Assembly (NCBI RefSeq): GCF_900103845.1
Contig: NZ_FNIJ01000002.1
Span: 273,864 to 337,863, forward strand
Source of the DNA: Pseudomonas jinjuensis
GTDB lineage: Bacteria; Pseudomonadota; Gammaproteobacteria; Pseudomonadales; Pseudomonadaceae
Direction of reading: 5' to 3'
Length of the DNA: 64,000 nt
The stretch's first letter is position 1; the number at the start of each line of letters is the position of its first letter. This document shows positions 15,917 through 27,242 of this stretch, one piece after another. A model generated the notes under the pieces. It ran no database searches and was not told where the DNA came from. It saw only the letters and a program-made list of their open reading frames with translations. The translations under genes and the position numbers were made by a program.

Positions 15917-18619
15917 TCAGATGCTGATACGGACGGGCATGGTGTCCTGCCCGTTGGCCTGTGACAGTTGTTCGACCAGCGCCGCTTGCAGGCGCTGGCA
16001 GAGTTCCGGATCGGAAAGCGGCTGGTTGCGCGCGTCGGTGACGAAGAACACGTCTTCCACCCGTTCGCCGAGGGTGGCGATCTTGGCGTTCTGCACCGAC
16101 AGGTCGAAGTCGAGGAAGATGCGCCCGACCCGCGCCAGCAGGCCCGGGCGGTCGGGGGCGGTCAGTTCGAGCACGCTGACCTGGCGCATCGCATCGGTGG
16201 AAATGGTCACCCGCGGCTCGAAGGCGAAATGCTTGAGCTGGCGCGGTACGCGGCGCTGGATGATCGACGGGTATTCGTCCGGGTTCTTCAGCACGTCGAC
16301 CAGGCCCTGGCGAATCTCGGCGATCCGCTGGGGATCGTCGCCGATCGAGCCGCCGTCGGCATCCAGCACTATGTAGGTGTCGAGGGTGAACTGGCTGGTC
16401 GAGGTGATGACCCTCGCGTCCTGGATGTTCAGGTTGAGCTGGTCCATCGCCGCCACGGTCACGGCGAAGAAGTCGTGCTGGTCGGCGGCATAGATGAAGA
16501 TCTGCGTGCCGCCCTCGAATTCGCGCTGGGTGATTTCCTTGATCAGCACCAGCGGCGCGCCATCGTGCGGGTGCTGGAGGATCGCCTCGGTGTGCCAGGC
16601 CACGTCGCTGGCGGTGTGGCGCAGGAAGTAGTCGTCGCCGAGCTGGCTCCACAGCTGCTCGGCGTCGTCCTGGTCGGTGCCGCTGCGCACCAGGATGTCG
16701 ATCGCCGCGCTCTGCGTCTGGCGGATCTGCTCCTCGCGGTCCACCGGGTTCTCCAGGCCGCGGCGCAGGGCGCGCTTGGTCTCGGTGTAGAGCTGGCGCA
16801 GCAGGCTGGCGCGCCAGGAGTTCCACAGGCTCGGGTTGGTGGCGTTGATGTCGGCCACGGTGAGCACGTAGAGGTAGTCCAGGCGGGTCTGGTCGCCGAC
16901 CAGCTGGGCGAAGTCGAAGATCACCTGCGGGTCGGAAAGGTCCTTGCGCTGGGCCGTGGTGGACATCACCAGGTGGTTCTTCACCAGCCATGAGATCAGG
17001 TGGGTGTCCCACTGCGGCAGCTGGTGCCGCTGGCAGAAGCGCTCGGCGTCGTCGGCGCCCAGCTCCGAGTGGTCGCCGCCGCGGCCCTTGGCGATGTCGT
17101 GGTAGAGCCCGGCGAGGTAGATCAGCTCGGGCTTGGGCAGGCGCTCCATGATCTTGCTGGCCAGCGGGTACTTTTCCGCCATGTCCGGACGCTGCAGCTT
17201 GCGCAGGTGCTTGATCAGGTTGAGGGTGTGCGCGTCCACCGTATAGATGTGGAACAGGTCGTGCTGCATCTGTCCGACGATCTGGCCGAACTCCGGCAGG
17301 TACAGGCCGAGGATGCCGTAGCGGTTCATCCGCCGCAGGTTGCGGTGGATGCCCTCGCGGCACCTGAACAGCTCGATGAACAGGCTGGTGTTGCGGATGT
17401 CGTGGCGGAAGTCTTCGTCGATCAGGTGCCGGCTGTCGCGCAGCAGGCGGATGGTGTCGGTACGCAGGCCCTTGATGGTCGGGTTCTGCGCCAGCAGCAC
17501 GAAGACTTCCAGCAGGGCGAACGGGGTGCGCTTGAAGACGTTCGGGTGGGTCACTTCCAGGTAGCCGTCGCGCAGCTGGAAACGGCTGTTCAGCGGCTGG
17601 ATATGGCCCTTCTCGCCGACCCGCAGGATCACTTCCTCGAAGTGTTGCATGATCAGGTCGTTGAGCTCGGAAATCGCCATCACCACCCGGTAGTACTTCT
17701 GCATGAACAGCTCGACGGCCAGCTTGGCGTTGTTGCCTTCGTAGCCGAGCAGGCTGGCGATGCGCCGCTGGTGGTCGAACAGCAGGCGGTCCTCGGCGCG
17801 CCCGGCGAGCATGTGCAGGGCGTAGCGGACCTTCCAGAGGAATTCCTGGGAGGAGGCGAGGGTGCTGCACTCGCTTTCCACCAGGAAGCCTTCCTTCGCC
17901 AGGGCGTGCAGGTTGAGGCTGCCGAAATGCCGGCGGGCCACCCAGAGCAGGGTCTGCAGGTCGCGCAGGCCGCCGGGCGAGCCCTTGATGTTGGGTTCGA
18001 GGTTGTACTCGGTGTCGTTGTACTTGGCGTGGCGGTGGATCTGCTCCTTGCGCTTGGCCAGGTAGAACTGCCCGCTCGGCCACATGTGCTCGGTGCTGGT
18101 GGCTTCCAGCATGCGCAGGCGCAGGCTGTCGGGGCCGGAAATGGTGCGGCACTCCATCAGGTTGGTGACCACGGTGAGGTCGGCGCGCGCCTCCTCGGCG
18201 CATTCGTTCACCGAGCGCACGCTCTGGCCGACTTCCAGGCCGATGTCCCAGAGCAGGGTGAGGAAGCCCTCGATCGGCTCGCGGAAGGCTTCCTGGTCCT
18301 CGCTGTCGAGCAGGACGAGGATGTCGATGTCCGAATGCGGGTGCAGTTCGCCGCGCCCGTAGCCACCCACGGCGACCAGCGCGATGTCGGCGTCGTCGCC
18401 CCAGTCGAAGCGCTGCCAGGCCTGCTGCAGGATCTGGTCGACGAACCAGGCGCGGTCCTCGATCAGGCGGCGGATGTCGCGTCCGCCGAGAAAGCGGGCG
18501 TTGAGCACTTCGTCGGCCTGGCGAATGGCCTTCTTGAAGGCGGCGATGGGGCTGGACTTGAGGGCCAGTTCCGCCTGGAACTGCCCACGGTCGAACAATT
18601 CGGGATCCACCTGGGGCAT
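15917..18619 (-). CDS. glnD: Bifunctional uridylyltransferase/uridylyl-removing enzyme GlnD
   Basis: A 900-residue nitrogen sensor that uridylylates or deuridylylates PII proteins in response to glutamine. The nucleotidyltransferase motif [19 protein letters not shown] lies at residues 85-103. The HD phosphohydrolase domain for UMP removal includes [20 protein letters not shown] near residue 500. Two ACT domains for glutamine sensing make up the C-terminus (about 700-890; e.g. [19 protein letters not shown]). Length matches the family. It starts after a GGAAGG ribosome site and is followed 11 bp later by dapC. Confidence 0.97.
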   Translation of the reverse strand: MPQVDPELFDRGQFQAELALKSSPIAAFKKAIRQADEVLNARFLGGRDIRRLIEDRAWFVDQILQQAWQRFDWGDDADIALVAVGGYGRGELHPHSDIDILVLLDSEDQEAFREPIEGFLTLLWDIGLEVGQSVRSVNECAEEARADLTVVTNLMECRTISGPDSLRLRMLEATSTEHMWPSGQFYLAKRKEQIHRHAKYNDTEYNLEPNIKGSPGGLRDLQTLLWVARRHFGSLNLHALAKEGFLVESECSTLASSQEFLWKVRYALHMLAGRAEDRLLFDHQRRIASLLGYEGNNAKLAVELFMQKYYRVVMAISELNDLIMQHFEEVILRVGEKGHIQPLNSRFQLRDGYLEVTHPNVFKRTPFALLEVFVLLAQNPTIKGLRTDTIRLLRDSRHLIDEDFRHDIRNTSLFIELFRCREGIHRNLRRMNRYGILGLYLPEFGQIVGQMQHDLFHIYTVDAHTLNLIKHLRKLQRPDMAEKYPLASKIMERLPKPELIYLAGLYHDIAKGRGGDHSELGADDAERFCQRHQLPQWDTHLISWLVKNHLVMSTTAQRKDLSDPQVIFDFAQLVGDQTRLDYLYVLTVADINATNPSLWNSWRASLLRQLYTETKRALRRGLENPVDREEQIRQTQSAAIDILVRSGTDQDDAEQLWSQLGDDYFLRHTASDVAWHTEAILQHPHDGAPLVLIKEITQREFEGGTQIFIYAADQHDFFAVTVAAMDQLNLNIQDARVITSTSQFTLDTYIVLDADGGSIGDDPQRIAEIRQGLVDVLKNPDEYPSIIQRRVPRQLKHFAFEPRVTISTDAMRQVSVLELTAPDRPGLLARVGRIFLDFDLSVQNAKIATLGERVEDVFFVTDARNQPLSDPELCQRLQAALVEQLSQANGQDTMPVRISI

Positions 18620-18742
18620 TGGCGGCCTTCCTTTGGGCTGGGGGAGGAGGGCAGGGGCAGGCTGCGTGCCGGGCGTGGCCTGGCGCAGCGCCGGGCTGGG
18701 CTTTCTACGTTCTACCCAGCCGTCGGCGATATTGCAAACCGG

Positions 18743-19525
18743 TCAGGCCGAAGTGCGCGGGAACGTCTCGTCGTTGCGCAGGGTGAGGATCTCGTAGCCG
18801 TCGGCGGTGACCAGCACGGTGTGCTCCCATTGCGCGGACAGCTTGCGGTCCTTGGTGATGGCGGTCCAGCCGTCGCCGAGCAGGCGGGTTTCCGCGCGGC
18901 CCTGGTTGATCATCGGCTCGATGGTGAAGGTCATGCCTTCCTTCAGTTCCATGCCGGTGCCGGCGCGGCCGTAGTGCAGCACCTGCGGCTCCTCGTGGAA
19001 CACCTTGCCGATGCCGTGGCCGCAGTATTCGCGGACCACCGAGAAGCCGTTCTTCTCGGCGTACTTCTGGATCACTTCGCCGATGTCGCCGAGGCGCGCG
19101 CCCGGGCGGACCAGGGCGATGCCCTTGTACAGGCATTCCTGGGTGATCTGGCAGAGGCGGTCGGCCCATTCCGGGGTCTTGCCGACCAGGAACATCTTGC
19201 TGGTGTCGCCGTGGTAGCCGTCCTTGATCACCGTGATGTCGATGTTGACGATGTCGCCGTCCTTCAGCGGCTTGTCGTTGGGGATGCCGTGGCAGACGAC
19301 GTGGTTGATCGAGGTGCAGATCGACTTGGGGAAGCCCTTGTAGTTCAGCGGCGCCGGAATGGCCTTCTGCTCGTTGACGATGTAGTCGTGGCAGATGCGG
19401 TCCAGTTCGTCGGTGGTGACGCCGGGCTTGACGTGCTCGCCGATCATTTCCAGTACTTCGGCGGCCAGGCGGCCGGCGATGCGCATTTTCTCGATTTCAT
19501 CGGGCGTCTTGATGGTGACGGTCAT
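18743..19525 (-). CDS. map: Methionine aminopeptidase, type I
   Basis: A 260-residue metalloprotease that removes the initiator methionine from nascent proteins. Metal ligands of the pita-bread fold are visible: GDIVNIDITVIKDGYHGDTSKMF (two Asp near 97 and 108), YCGHGIGKVFHEEP (His near 171), MTFTIEPMINQG (Glu near 204) and QWEHTVLVT (Glu near 235). It is divergent from rpsB across a 266-bp gap, the usual map/rpsB arrangement. Length and start MTVTIKTPDEIEKMR are normal. Confidence 0.97.
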   Translation of the reverse strand: MTVTIKTPDEIEKMRIAGRLAAEVLEMIGEHVKPGVTTDELDRICHDYIVNEQKAIPAPLNYKGFPKSICTSINHVVCHGIPNDKPLKDGDIVNIDITVIKDGYHGDTSKMFLVGKTPEWADRLCQITQECLYKGIALVRPGARLGDIGEVIQKYAEKNGFSVVREYCGHGIGKVFHEEPQVLHYGRAGTGMELKEGMTFTIEPMINQGRAETRLLGDGWTAITKDRKLSAQWEHTVLVTADGYEILTLRNDETFPRTSA

Positions 19526-19642
19526 GGGAGCTCTCGGACGCAGGCGGAAAAGCCGGTATCTTATCAGTTTCCGGCCTCTTTTATGAGTGGTGCCATCATC
19601 CAGGCCCGCTTCGGGCCGGTAGCCGAGGGGCGCTTTCTGTGG

Positions 19643-19791
19643 TATAAAGCGCCCCGCTTTGGAGGCTGTGAGTCATCCGGAGCACTAAACCCACACATGC
19701 ATCGACACGATGGCCTGGGTGCCTTCCGACTGAATCGGGGGTTGGTCATTGGGATGCATGGAGGCCCAACCCGACTTATAGAGGAATCATC
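19643..19791 (+). promoter_or_regulatory. rpsB promoter and 5' leader
   Basis: In the map-rpsB gap, TATAAA at 19643-19648 is a good -10; no clear -35 is seen about 17 bp upstream. The roughly 140-nt leader that would follow contains GC-rich pairing segments and ends in GAGGAATCATC before the ATG. In gammaproteobacteria the rpsB leader is a target for S2 autoregulation, so this stretch is a candidate; I have not folded it. Confidence 0.4.
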
Positions 19792-20532
<741 letters not shown>

Positions 20533-20566
20533 TCGCGGGACGTCCAGACGTCCGACGGTGCGCAGG

Positions 20567-20588
20567 AAGGGGGCTAGGCCCCCTTTTT
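20567..20588 (+). terminator. Intercistronic terminator/attenuator between rpsB and tsf
   Basis: Arms AAGGGGGC and GCCCCCTT around the 3-base loop TAG, followed by TTT, 34 bp after the rpsB stop. A partial terminator here would set the S2 to EF-Ts ratio. Confidence 0.85.
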
Positions 20589-20657
20589 GCCACCCCTGAA
20601 TTCCCGCCCGGCCCGCCGGGCGATCTGGTTTTGAGAGCAACTCAAGAGGGTTTCGAA

Positions 20658-21527
20658 ATGGCAGAGATTACTGCAGCACTGGTCAAGGAACTGCGCGAGC
20701 GTACCGGCCAGGGCATGATGGAATGCAAGAAGGCGCTGGTAGCTGCCGGTGGCGACATCGAGAAGGCCATCGACGACATGCGCGCTTCCGGTGCCATCAA
20801 GGCTGCCAAGAAGGCCGGCAACATCGCCGCCGAAGGCTCCATCGCCGTCAAGGTTTCTGAAGACGCCAAGGCTGCCACCATCATCGAAGTCAACTCGCAG
20901 ACCGACTTCCTGGCCCTGCAGGACGACTTCAAGGGCTTCGTCGCCGCCAGCCTGGACAAGGCTTTCGAGCAGAAGCTGACCGACGTGGCTCCGCTGGTCG
21001 CCGAACAGGAATCCGCTCGCGAGGCGCTGGTAGCCAAGTGCGGCGAGAACGTCAACATCCGTCGTCTGGCTCGCGCCGAAGGCGACGTGGTTGGTGCCTA
21101 CCTGCACGGTCACCGCATCGGCGTTCTGGTCACCCTGAAGGGCGGCAACGTCGAGCTGGCCCGTGACATCGCCATGCACGTGGCTGCCAGCAACCCGGCC
21201 GTTCTGAGCCCGGCCGACGTCTCCGAAGAGCTGGTCGCCAAGGAAAAGGAAATCTTCCTGCAGCTGAACGCCGACAAGATCGCCGGCAAGCCGGAGAACA
21301 TCGTGGAGAACATGGTCAAGGGCCGTATCTCCAAGTTCCTCGCCGAAGCCAGCCTGGTCGAGCAGGCCTTCGTCAAGGATCCGGAAGTCAAGGTCGGTGA
21401 TCTGGCCAAGAAAGCTGGCGCCGAAATCGTTTCCTTCATCCGCTTCGAAGTGGGCGAGGGCATCGAGAAGGTCGAGGCCGACTTCGCTGCCGAGGTTGCT
21501 GCTCAAGTAGCCGCTTCCAAGCAGTAA
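20658..21527 (+). CDS. tsf: Elongation factor Ts
   Basis: A 289-residue guanine-nucleotide exchange factor for EF-Tu. The N-terminal UBA-like domain ([20 protein letters not shown]) and the TDFLAL motif ([14 protein letters not shown], near residue 80) that inserts into EF-Tu are visible. The start at 20658 is preceded by AGAGGG; an in-frame start at 20631 would add nine residues not typical of the family. It lies in the conserved rpsB-tsf-pyrH-frr order. Confidence 0.98.
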   Translation: MAEITAALVKELRERTGQGMMECKKALVAAGGDIEKAIDDMRASGAIKAAKKAGNIAAEGSIAVKVSEDAKAATIIEVNSQTDFLALQDDFKGFVAASLDKAFEQKLTDVAPLVAEQESAREALVAKCGENVNIRRLARAEGDVVGAYLHGHRIGVLVTLKGGNVELARDIAMHVAASNPAVLSPADVSEELVAKEKEIFLQLNADKIAGKPENIVENMVKGRISKFLAEASLVEQAFVKDPEVKVGDLAKKAGAEIVSFIRFEVGEGIEKVEADFAAEVAAQVAASKQ

Positions 21528-21731
21528 GACAGTCAGCGACTGTCGCCCCGCAAGAGGCTGCCCGCTCACGCGCGCGGCCTCTTCGTCAAACTGGGGAGGC
21601 CATCGGGGCGGCTTCCACGGCGCATGCCCGCACGGCGGGTCGCAGGCGCCGCAAGCCTGGCTGGTCCATGCTTCCGAAATCGGCACCATGAGGGTGCCTA
21701 GCATTCAAAATCGCCGCAGGAGAAAAAGGTC

Positions 21732-22469
21732 ATGGCTCAGCAGTTGGGCTCTCGTCAACCTCGCTATAAACGCATTCTTCTAAAACTGAGCGGCGAAGCC
21801 CTGATGGGATCTGAAGAGTTCGGCATCGATCCGAAGGTGCTGGACCGCATGGCGCTGGAAATCGGCCAGCTGGTCGGCATCGGCGTCCAGGTCGGCCTGG
21901 TGATCGGCGGCGGCAACCTGTTCCGCGGCTCGGCGCTGTCCGCCGCCGGCATGGACCGGGTGACCGGCGACCACATGGGCATGCTCGCCACCGTAATGAA
22001 CGCACTGGCCATGCGCGACGCCCTGGAGCGTTCGAACATCACGGCCATCGTCATGTCGGCCATCACCATGGTCGGCGTCACCGATCACTACGATCGCCGC
22101 AAGGCCATGCGTCACCTGGCCAGTGGCGAGGTGGTGATTTTCTCCGCCGGTACCGGCAATCCCTTCTTCACCACCGATTCGGCCGCCTGCCTGCGGGCGA
22201 TCGAGATCGATGCCGACGTGGTTCTCAAGGCGACCAAGGTCGACGGCGTGTACACTGCCGATCCTTTCAAGGACCCGAACGCCGAGAAGTTCGACCGTCT
22301 GACCTATGACGAAGTGCTTGATCGCAAGCTGGGCGTGATGGACCTGACCGCCATCTGCCTGTGCCGCGACCAGAAGATGCCGCTGCGGGTGTTCAACATG
22401 AACAAGCCGGGCGCGTTGCTGAATATTGTTGTTGGTGGTGCGGAAGGCACCCTGATCGAGGAGGATTGA
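21732..22469 (+). CDS. pyrH: UMP kinase
   Basis: A 245-residue amino-acid-kinase-fold enzyme that phosphorylates UMP to UDP. Landmarks are [13 protein letters not shown] near residue 14, [11 protein letters not shown] near 56, and [19 protein letters not shown] near 142. A 204-bp gap separates it from tsf and holds a weak GAGGC/GCCTC hairpin (about 21552-21583) with little T-run, so it may have its own promoter. frr begins 1 bp after its stop. Confidence 0.97.
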   Translation: MAQQLGSRQPRYKRILLKLSGEALMGSEEFGIDPKVLDRMALEIGQLVGIGVQVGLVIGGGNLFRGSALSAAGMDRVTGDHMGMLATVMNALAMRDALERSNITAIVMSAITMVGVTDHYDRRKAMRHLASGEVVIFSAGTGNPFFTTDSAACLRAIEIDADVVLKATKVDGVYTADPFKDPNAEKFDRLTYDEVLDRKLGVMDLTAICLCRDQKMPLRVFNMNKPGALLNIVVGGAEGTLIEED

Positions 22470-22470
22470 G

Positions 22471-23028
22471 ATGATCAACGAGATCAAGAAGGACGCCCAG
22501 GAACGCATGGGCAAGAGCCTGGAAGCCCTGGGCCACGCTTTCGCCAAGATTCGTACCGGCCGTGCTCACCCGAGCATCCTGGACAGCGTGATGGTCTCCT
22601 ACTACGGCGCTGACACTCCGCTGCGCCAGGTGGCCAACATCACCGTCGAGGACTCCCGCACCCTGGCCCTGAGCGTGTTCGACAAGAGCATGATCCAGGC
22701 CGTGGAAAAGGCCATCATGACCTCGGACCTGGGCCTGAACCCGGCTACCGCCGGCACCACCATCCGTGTGCCGATGCCGGCCCTGACCGAGGAAACCCGC
22801 AAGGGCTTCACCAAGCAGGCCCGCGCCGAAGCCGAGCAGGCCCGCGTTTCCGTGCGCAACATCCGTCGCGATGCCCTGGCCCAGCTGAAGGACCTGCAGA
22901 AAGAGAAGGAAATCAGCGAGGACGACGAGCGCCGCGCCGGCGACGAGATCCAGAAGCTGACCGACAAGTTCGTCGCCGAGATCGAGAAGGCACTGGAAGC
23001 CAAGGAAGCGGACCTGATGGCCGTCTGA
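22471..23028 (+). CDS. frr: Ribosome recycling factor
   Basis: A 185-residue, two-domain protein that, with EF-G, splits post-termination ribosomes. The three-helix bundle and small domain are evident from [20 protein letters not shown] and [18 protein letters not shown], and the second helix pair [21 protein letters not shown]. It directly follows pyrH with a GAGGAT ribosome site inside the end of pyrH. Confidence 0.98.
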   Translation: MINEIKKDAQERMGKSLEALGHAFAKIRTGRAHPSILDSVMVSYYGADTPLRQVANITVEDSRTLALSVFDKSMIQAVEKAIMTSDLGLNPATAGTTIRVPMPALTEETRKGFTKQARAEAEQARVSVRNIRRDALAQLKDLQKEKEISEDDERRAGDEIQKLTDKFVAEIEKALEAKEADLMAV

Positions 23029-23044
23029 CGGCCGGGCCTACGTC

Positions 23045-23806
23045 ATGGACAAGACCAAGCAAGCGATGCCTGTGGCCGTGCCCCGTCACGTGGCGATCAT
23101 CATGGACGGCAACAACCGCTGGGCGAAGAAGCGCCTGATGCCGGGCGTTGCCGGGCACAAGGCCGGGGTGAGCGCGGTTCGCTCGGTGATCAAGACCTGC
23201 GTCGAGGCGGGCGTCGAGGTGCTGACGATTTTCGCGTTTTCCAGCGAGAACTGGCAGCGCCCGGCCGACGAGGTCGGCGCGCTGATGGAGCTGTTCCTCA
23301 TGGCCCTGCGCCGCGAGGTCCGCAAGCTCAGCGAGAACGGCATCCGCCTGCGCGTGATCGGCGATCGCGCGCGCTTCCATCCGGAGCTGCAGGCAGCGAT
23401 GGTCGAGGCCGAGAACCTGACGGCGGGCGGCACGCGCTTCCTGCTCCAGGTGGCGGCGAACTACGGCGGCCAGTGGGACATCACCCAGTCCGCCCGGCAT
23501 CTTGCGCGCGAAGTCCAGGCCGGGCGCCTGACGCCGGAGCAGATCACCCCCGAGCTGCTCCAGCGCAACCTGGTCACCGGCGACCTGCCGCCGCCCGACC
23601 TGTGCATCCGCACGGGCGGCGAGCGTCGCATCAGCAACTTCCTGCTCTGGCAGCTGGCCTACGCCGAGTTGTACTTCTCCGATCTGTACTGGCCGGACTT
23701 CAAGCGCGCCGCGATGCGCGAAGCCCTGGCCGACTATGCCTCACGCCAGCGTCGCTTCGGCAAGACCAGCGAACAGGTCGAGGCCGAGGCGCGTACTTCA
23801 TGCTGA
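23045..23806 (+). CDS. uppS: Undecaprenyl pyrophosphate synthase (cis-prenyltransferase)
   Basis: A 253-residue enzyme that condenses farnesyl diphosphate with eight isopentenyl units to make the lipid carrier of peptidoglycan and O-antigen synthesis. Landmarks are [16 protein letters not shown] (catalytic Asp near residue 24), [11 protein letters not shown] near 70, and the C-terminal [21 protein letters not shown]. Its last 7 bases overlap the cdsA start, so the two are translationally coupled. An internal Met (codon 8) is an alternative start. Confidence 0.97.
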   Translation: MDKTKQAMPVAVPRHVAIIMDGNNRWAKKRLMPGVAGHKAGVSAVRSVIKTCVEAGVEVLTIFAFSSENWQRPADEVGALMELFLMALRREVRKLSENGIRLRVIGDRARFHPELQAAMVEAENLTAGGTRFLLQVAANYGGQWDITQSARHLAREVQAGRLTPEQITPELLQRNLVTGDLPPPDLCIRTGGERRISNFLLWQLAYAELYFSDLYWPDFKRAAMREALADYASRQRRFGKTSEQVEAEARTSC

Positions 23807-24615
23807 AACAACGAGTCATCACGGCGCTGGTGCTGCTGCCCATCGCCCTCGGTGGTTTCTTCCTGCTCGACGGTGCGGCGTTCAAGCTGTTCATCGGCTT
23901 GGTGGTGGCGCTGGGCGCCTGGGAGTGGGCCCATCTGTCCGGCTATGGCCGGCAGGTCGAGCGCTGCGCCTACGCCGGCGTGGTCTGCCTGCTGATGCTG
24001 GTGTGCGCCCTGCTGCCGCAACTGGCGGGTGCGGTGCTGCTGCTCGCGCTGTTCTGGTGGCTGCTGGCCACGGTGATGGTGCTGACCTACCCGGACAGCA
24101 GCTATTTCTGGGGCGGCCGCTGGCGGCGCCTGGCGATCGGCCTGCTGGTGCTGGTTCCGGCCTGGCAGGGGCTGGTGGTGCTCAAGCAGTGGCACCTGGA
24201 CAACTGGCTGATCGTGGCGGTGATGGTGCTGGTCTGGGCGGCCGACATCGGCGCCTATTTCTCCGGCAAGGCCTTCGGCAAGCGCAAGCTGGCGCCGCGC
24301 GTCAGCCCCGGCAAGAGCTGGGAAGGCTTCTATGGCGGTCTTGCGCTGAGCCTGGCGATCACCTTCGGCGTCGCCATCTATTTCAACTGGAGCGTGCGCG
24401 GTCTGCTCCTGGCGCTGCCCTGCGCGGCGCTGGTGGTCGCCCTGTCGGTGGTCGGCGACCTGACCGAAAGCATGTTCAAGCGCCAGGCCGGCCTCAAGGA
24501 CAGCAGCAACCTGCTGCCCGGCCACGGCGGGGTGCTCGATCGCATCGACAGCCTGACCGCGGCGATTCCGGTCTTCACCGTCCTGCTCTGGGCCACCGGC
24601 TGGGGGACGCCATGA
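23800..24615 (+). CDS. cdsA: Phosphatidate cytidylyltransferase CdsA
   Basis: A 271-residue integral membrane enzyme that makes CDP-diacylglycerol from CTP and phosphatidic acid, the branch point of phospholipid synthesis. About eight hydrophobic helices are seen. The family signature is at the C-terminal side: [28 protein letters not shown] followed by VLDRIDSL, with metal-binding Asp residues. The start ATG at 23800 overlaps uppS by 7 bp and its stop overlaps the dxr start as ATGA. Confidence 0.96.
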   Translation: MLKQRVITALVLLPIALGGFFLLDGAAFKLFIGLVVALGAWEWAHLSGYGRQVERCAYAGVVCLLMLVCALLPQLAGAVLLLALFWWLLATVMVLTYPDSSYFWGGRWRRLAIGLLVLVPAWQGLVVLKQWHLDNWLIVAVMVLVWAADIGAYFSGKAFGKRKLAPRVSPGKSWEGFYGGLALSLAITFGVAIYFNWSVRGLLLALPCAALVVALSVVGDLTESMFKRQAGLKDSSNLLPGHGGVLDRIDSLTAAIPVFTVLLWATGWGTP

Positions 24616-25802
24616 GCAATGTGCAACAGGTCTGCGTGCTGGGCGCCACCGGTTCCATCGGCCTCAGCACTCTGGATGTGCTGGCGCGTCATCCGGATCG
24701 CTACCGGGTCTTCGCGCTGAGCGGTTTTTCCCGTCTGGCCGATCTCGAAGCCCTGTGCGTGCGTCATCGGCCGCGTTTCGCCGTGGTTCCCGGCGAGGAT
24801 GCGGCGCGCCACCTGCAGGGCGTGCTGCAGGGGATGGGGCTGGATACCCGTGTCCTGGCCGGCGAAGCCGGGCTCTGCGAAGTCGCCGGGCATCCCGATG
24901 TCGACGTGGTGATGGCGGCGATCGTCGGCGCGGCCGGCCTCAAGCCGACCCTGGCGGCGGTGCAGGCCGGCAAGCGCGTCCTGCTGGCCAACAAGGAAGC
25001 CCTGGTGATGTCCGGGGCGCTGTTCATGGATGCGGTCAGGGCCAGCGGCGCGGTGCTGCTGCCGATCGACAGCGAGCACAATGCGATCTTCCAGTGCCTG
25101 CCTTCCGACTACGCGCGGGGGTTGTCCGCCGTGGGCGTGCGCCGAATCCTGCTGACCGCTTCCGGCGGTCCGTTCCGCCAGACGCCGCTGGAGGAGCTGG
25201 AGCGGGTGTCGCCCGAGCAGGCCTGCGCCCATCCGAACTGGTCGATGGGGCGGAAGATCTCCGTCGACTCGGCCAGCATGATGAACAAGGGGCTCGAGCT
25301 GATCGAGGCCTGCTGGCTGTTCGACGCCCAGCCGGCGCAGGTCCAGGTGGTGATCCATCCGCAGAGCGTGATCCATTCGCTGGTCGACTACGTGGACGGC
25401 TCGGTGCTGGCGCAGTTGGGCAATCCGGACATGCGCACCCCCATCGCCCACGCCCTGGCCTGGCCGCAGCGGATCGACTCGGGCGTTTCGCCTCTCGATC
25501 TGTTCAGCGTCGCCCGTCTCGATTTCCAGGAACCCGACGAGCAGCGTTTCCCCTGCCTGCGCCTGGCGCGCGAGGCGGCGGAAGCGCGGGGCAGCGTGCC
25601 GGCCATGCTGAACGCGGCCAATGAAGTGGCGGTTGCGGCATTTCTCGAGCGGCGGATTCGCTTCACCGAGATCGCGGTTATCATCGAGGAGGTGTTGAAC
25701 CGCGAGCCCGCCGCTTCGGTCGAAACACTCGAAGCCGTGCTGGCAGCGGACCAGCGGGCACGCGGTGCGGCGCAGGAATGGTTGCGCCAACGCGGGCGTT
25801 AA
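24612..25802 (+). CDS. dxr: 1-deoxy-D-xylulose 5-phosphate reductoisomerase
   Basis: A 396-residue NADPH enzyme that catalyses the first committed step of the MEP isoprenoid pathway. The NADPH site [18 protein letters not shown] is at residues 7-24. The metal and substrate site includes [15 protein letters not shown] near 148 (Asp and Glu ligands), and [21 protein letters not shown] near 210. It begins as ATGA overlap with cdsA. With uppS upstream and ispD and ispF later in the window, much isoprenoid chemistry is encoded here. Confidence 0.97.
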   Translation: MSNVQQVCVLGATGSIGLSTLDVLARHPDRYRVFALSGFSRLADLEALCVRHRPRFAVVPGEDAARHLQGVLQGMGLDTRVLAGEAGLCEVAGHPDVDVVMAAIVGAAGLKPTLAAVQAGKRVLLANKEALVMSGALFMDAVRASGAVLLPIDSEHNAIFQCLPSDYARGLSAVGVRRILLTASGGPFRQTPLEELERVSPEQACAHPNWSMGRKISVDSASMMNKGLELIEACWLFDAQPAQVQVVIHPQSVIHSLVDYVDGSVLAQLGNPDMRTPIAHALAWPQRIDSGVSPLDLFSVARLDFQEPDEQRFPCLRLAREAAEARGSVPAMLNAANEVAVAAFLERRIRFTEIAVIIEEVLNREPAASVETLEAVLAADQRARGAAQEWLRQRGR

Positions 25803-25815
25803 TCCGGAGGTAGCG

Positions 25816-27168
25816 ATGAGCGCGCTATACATGGTCGTCGGGCTGCTGGTTGCCCTGGGCGTCCTGGTCACCTTCCACGAGTTCGGCCATTTCTGGGTCG
25901 CCCGCCGTTGCGGGGTGAAAGTCCTGCGCTTCTCGGTAGGCTTCGGCACGCCGCTGGTGCGCTGGTACGACCGGCATGGCACCGAGTTCGTGGTCGCCGC
26001 CATCCCCCTGGGCGGCTACGTGAAGATGCTCGACGAGCGCGAGGGCGACGTACCGCCGGAGCTGCTCGAACAGGCATTCAACCGCAAGAGCGTATTGCAG
26101 CGGATCGCCATAGTGGCGGCCGGGCCGGTCGCCAACTTCCTGCTGGCGATCCTGTTCTTCTGGGTTCTGGCGATGCTCGGCAGCCAGCAGATCAGGCCGG
26201 TGATCGGCTCGGTCGTGCCGGACAGCCCGGCGGCGGTCGCCGGGCTTGCCGCAGGGCAGGAACTGGTGGCGGTGGACGGCGAGCCCGTCGACGGCTGGGG
26301 CGCGGTCAATCTGCAACTGGTCCGCCGCCTCGGTGAAAGCGGCGAACTGCGGGTGACGGTGCGCGAGTCCGGTTCGAGCGTCACCGAGGTATACCGGCTG
26401 CATATCAGCGCCTGGCTGAAGAATGCCGACAATCCCGATCCCATTGCCGGGCTCGGCATCCAGCCGTGGCGGCCCGCGGTGCCGCCGCTGGTGGCGCAAC
26501 TGGACGACAAGGGGCCGGCCAAGGCTGCCGGGCTGGCGGTAGGCGACCTGCTGGTGCGGGTCGACGGGCAGGCTGTGGATGACTGGCAGCAGGTGGTCGA
26601 CCGGATTCGTGCCCGCCCCGCTGAAAGGGTGATCCTGAGCGTACGACGCGGTGGCGAAGAGCGCGATATCGCCCTGACTCTCGGTGTCAGGGGAGAAGAC
26701 AAGGCACGTACAGGTTATCTCGGTGCCGGTGTCGCGGGCGGCGAATGGCCCGCGGAAATGCTTCGCGAAGTGAGCTACGGACCGGTCGCCGCAGTGGGGG
26801 AGGCACTCTCCCGAACCTGGTCGATGAGTCTGCTAACTCTTGATTCTCTAAAGAAAATGGTGCTCGGGCAGCTCTCGGTAAAAAACTTGAGCGGGCCGAT
26901 AACCATTGCTAAAGTGGCGGGCGCTTCGGCTCAGTCCGGCGTAGGGGAGTTCCTGCATTTCCTCGCCTACCTGAGTATAAGTTTGGGGGTTCTCAACCTG
27001 TTGCCGATTCCCGTTCTAGATGGCGGGCATCTGCTGTTCTACCTGGTCGAGTGGGCGCGTGGCCGTCCATTGTCCGAGCGGGTCCAGGCTTGGGGAATGC
27101 AGATCGGCATCAGCCTTGTGGTGGGGGTCATGTTGTTGGCCTTGGTCAACGATCTGAGTCGACTGTAA
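25816..27168 (+). CDS. rseP: Site-2 intramembrane metalloprotease RseP
   Basis: A 450-residue inner-membrane zinc protease. It cuts the anti-sigma factor (RseA/MucA) inside the membrane after a first periplasmic cut, activating the envelope-stress sigma factor, AlgU in Pseudomonas. The HEFGH zinc motif is at about residues 20-24 in the first helix, two PDZ domains span about 115-310, and the third ligand is in LLPIPVLDGGHLLFYLVE near 397. The ATG at 25816 follows CCGGAGG; an in-frame start at 25765 inside dxr is not credible. bamA follows after 74 bp with a hairpin between. Confidence 0.97.
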   Translation: MSALYMVVGLLVALGVLVTFHEFGHFWVARRCGVKVLRFSVGFGTPLVRWYDRHGTEFVVAAIPLGGYVKMLDEREGDVPPELLEQAFNRKSVLQRIAIVAAGPVANFLLAILFFWVLAMLGSQQIRPVIGSVVPDSPAAVAGLAAGQELVAVDGEPVDGWGAVNLQLVRRLGESGELRVTVRESGSSVTEVYRLHISAWLKNADNPDPIAGLGIQPWRPAVPPLVAQLDDKGPAKAAGLAVGDLLVRVDGQAVDDWQQVVDRIRARPAERVILSVRRGGEERDIALTLGVRGEDKARTGYLGAGVAGGEWPAEMLREVSYGPVAAVGEALSRTWSMSLLTLDSLKKMVLGQLSVKNLSGPITIAKVAGASAQSGVGEFLHFLAYLSISLGVLNLLPIPVLDGGHLLFYLVEWARGRPLSERVQAWGMQIGISLVVGVMLLALVNDLSRL

Positions 27169-27186
27169 CTTGCCGTTGAATTTCGG

Positions 27187-27218
27187 ATCTGCCGCCTCAT
27201 GCGGCAGATTCTTTATTT
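27187..27218 (+). terminator. Hairpin with T-rich tail between rseP and bamA
   Basis: Perfect 9-bp arms ATCTGCCGC and GCGGCAGAT around CTCAT, followed by TCTTTATTT. It can act as a weak terminator or attenuator before bamA. Confidence 0.75.
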
Positions 27219-27242
27219 GCCAGATGGAATAAAAAGGACTCC

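Noticed and set aside
14709..18203. 1164-codon minus-strand frame that runs into dapC
   Set aside because: Only the last 398 codons (dapC) are real; the rest is an Arg/Pro/Ala-rich frame in the shadow of glnD.
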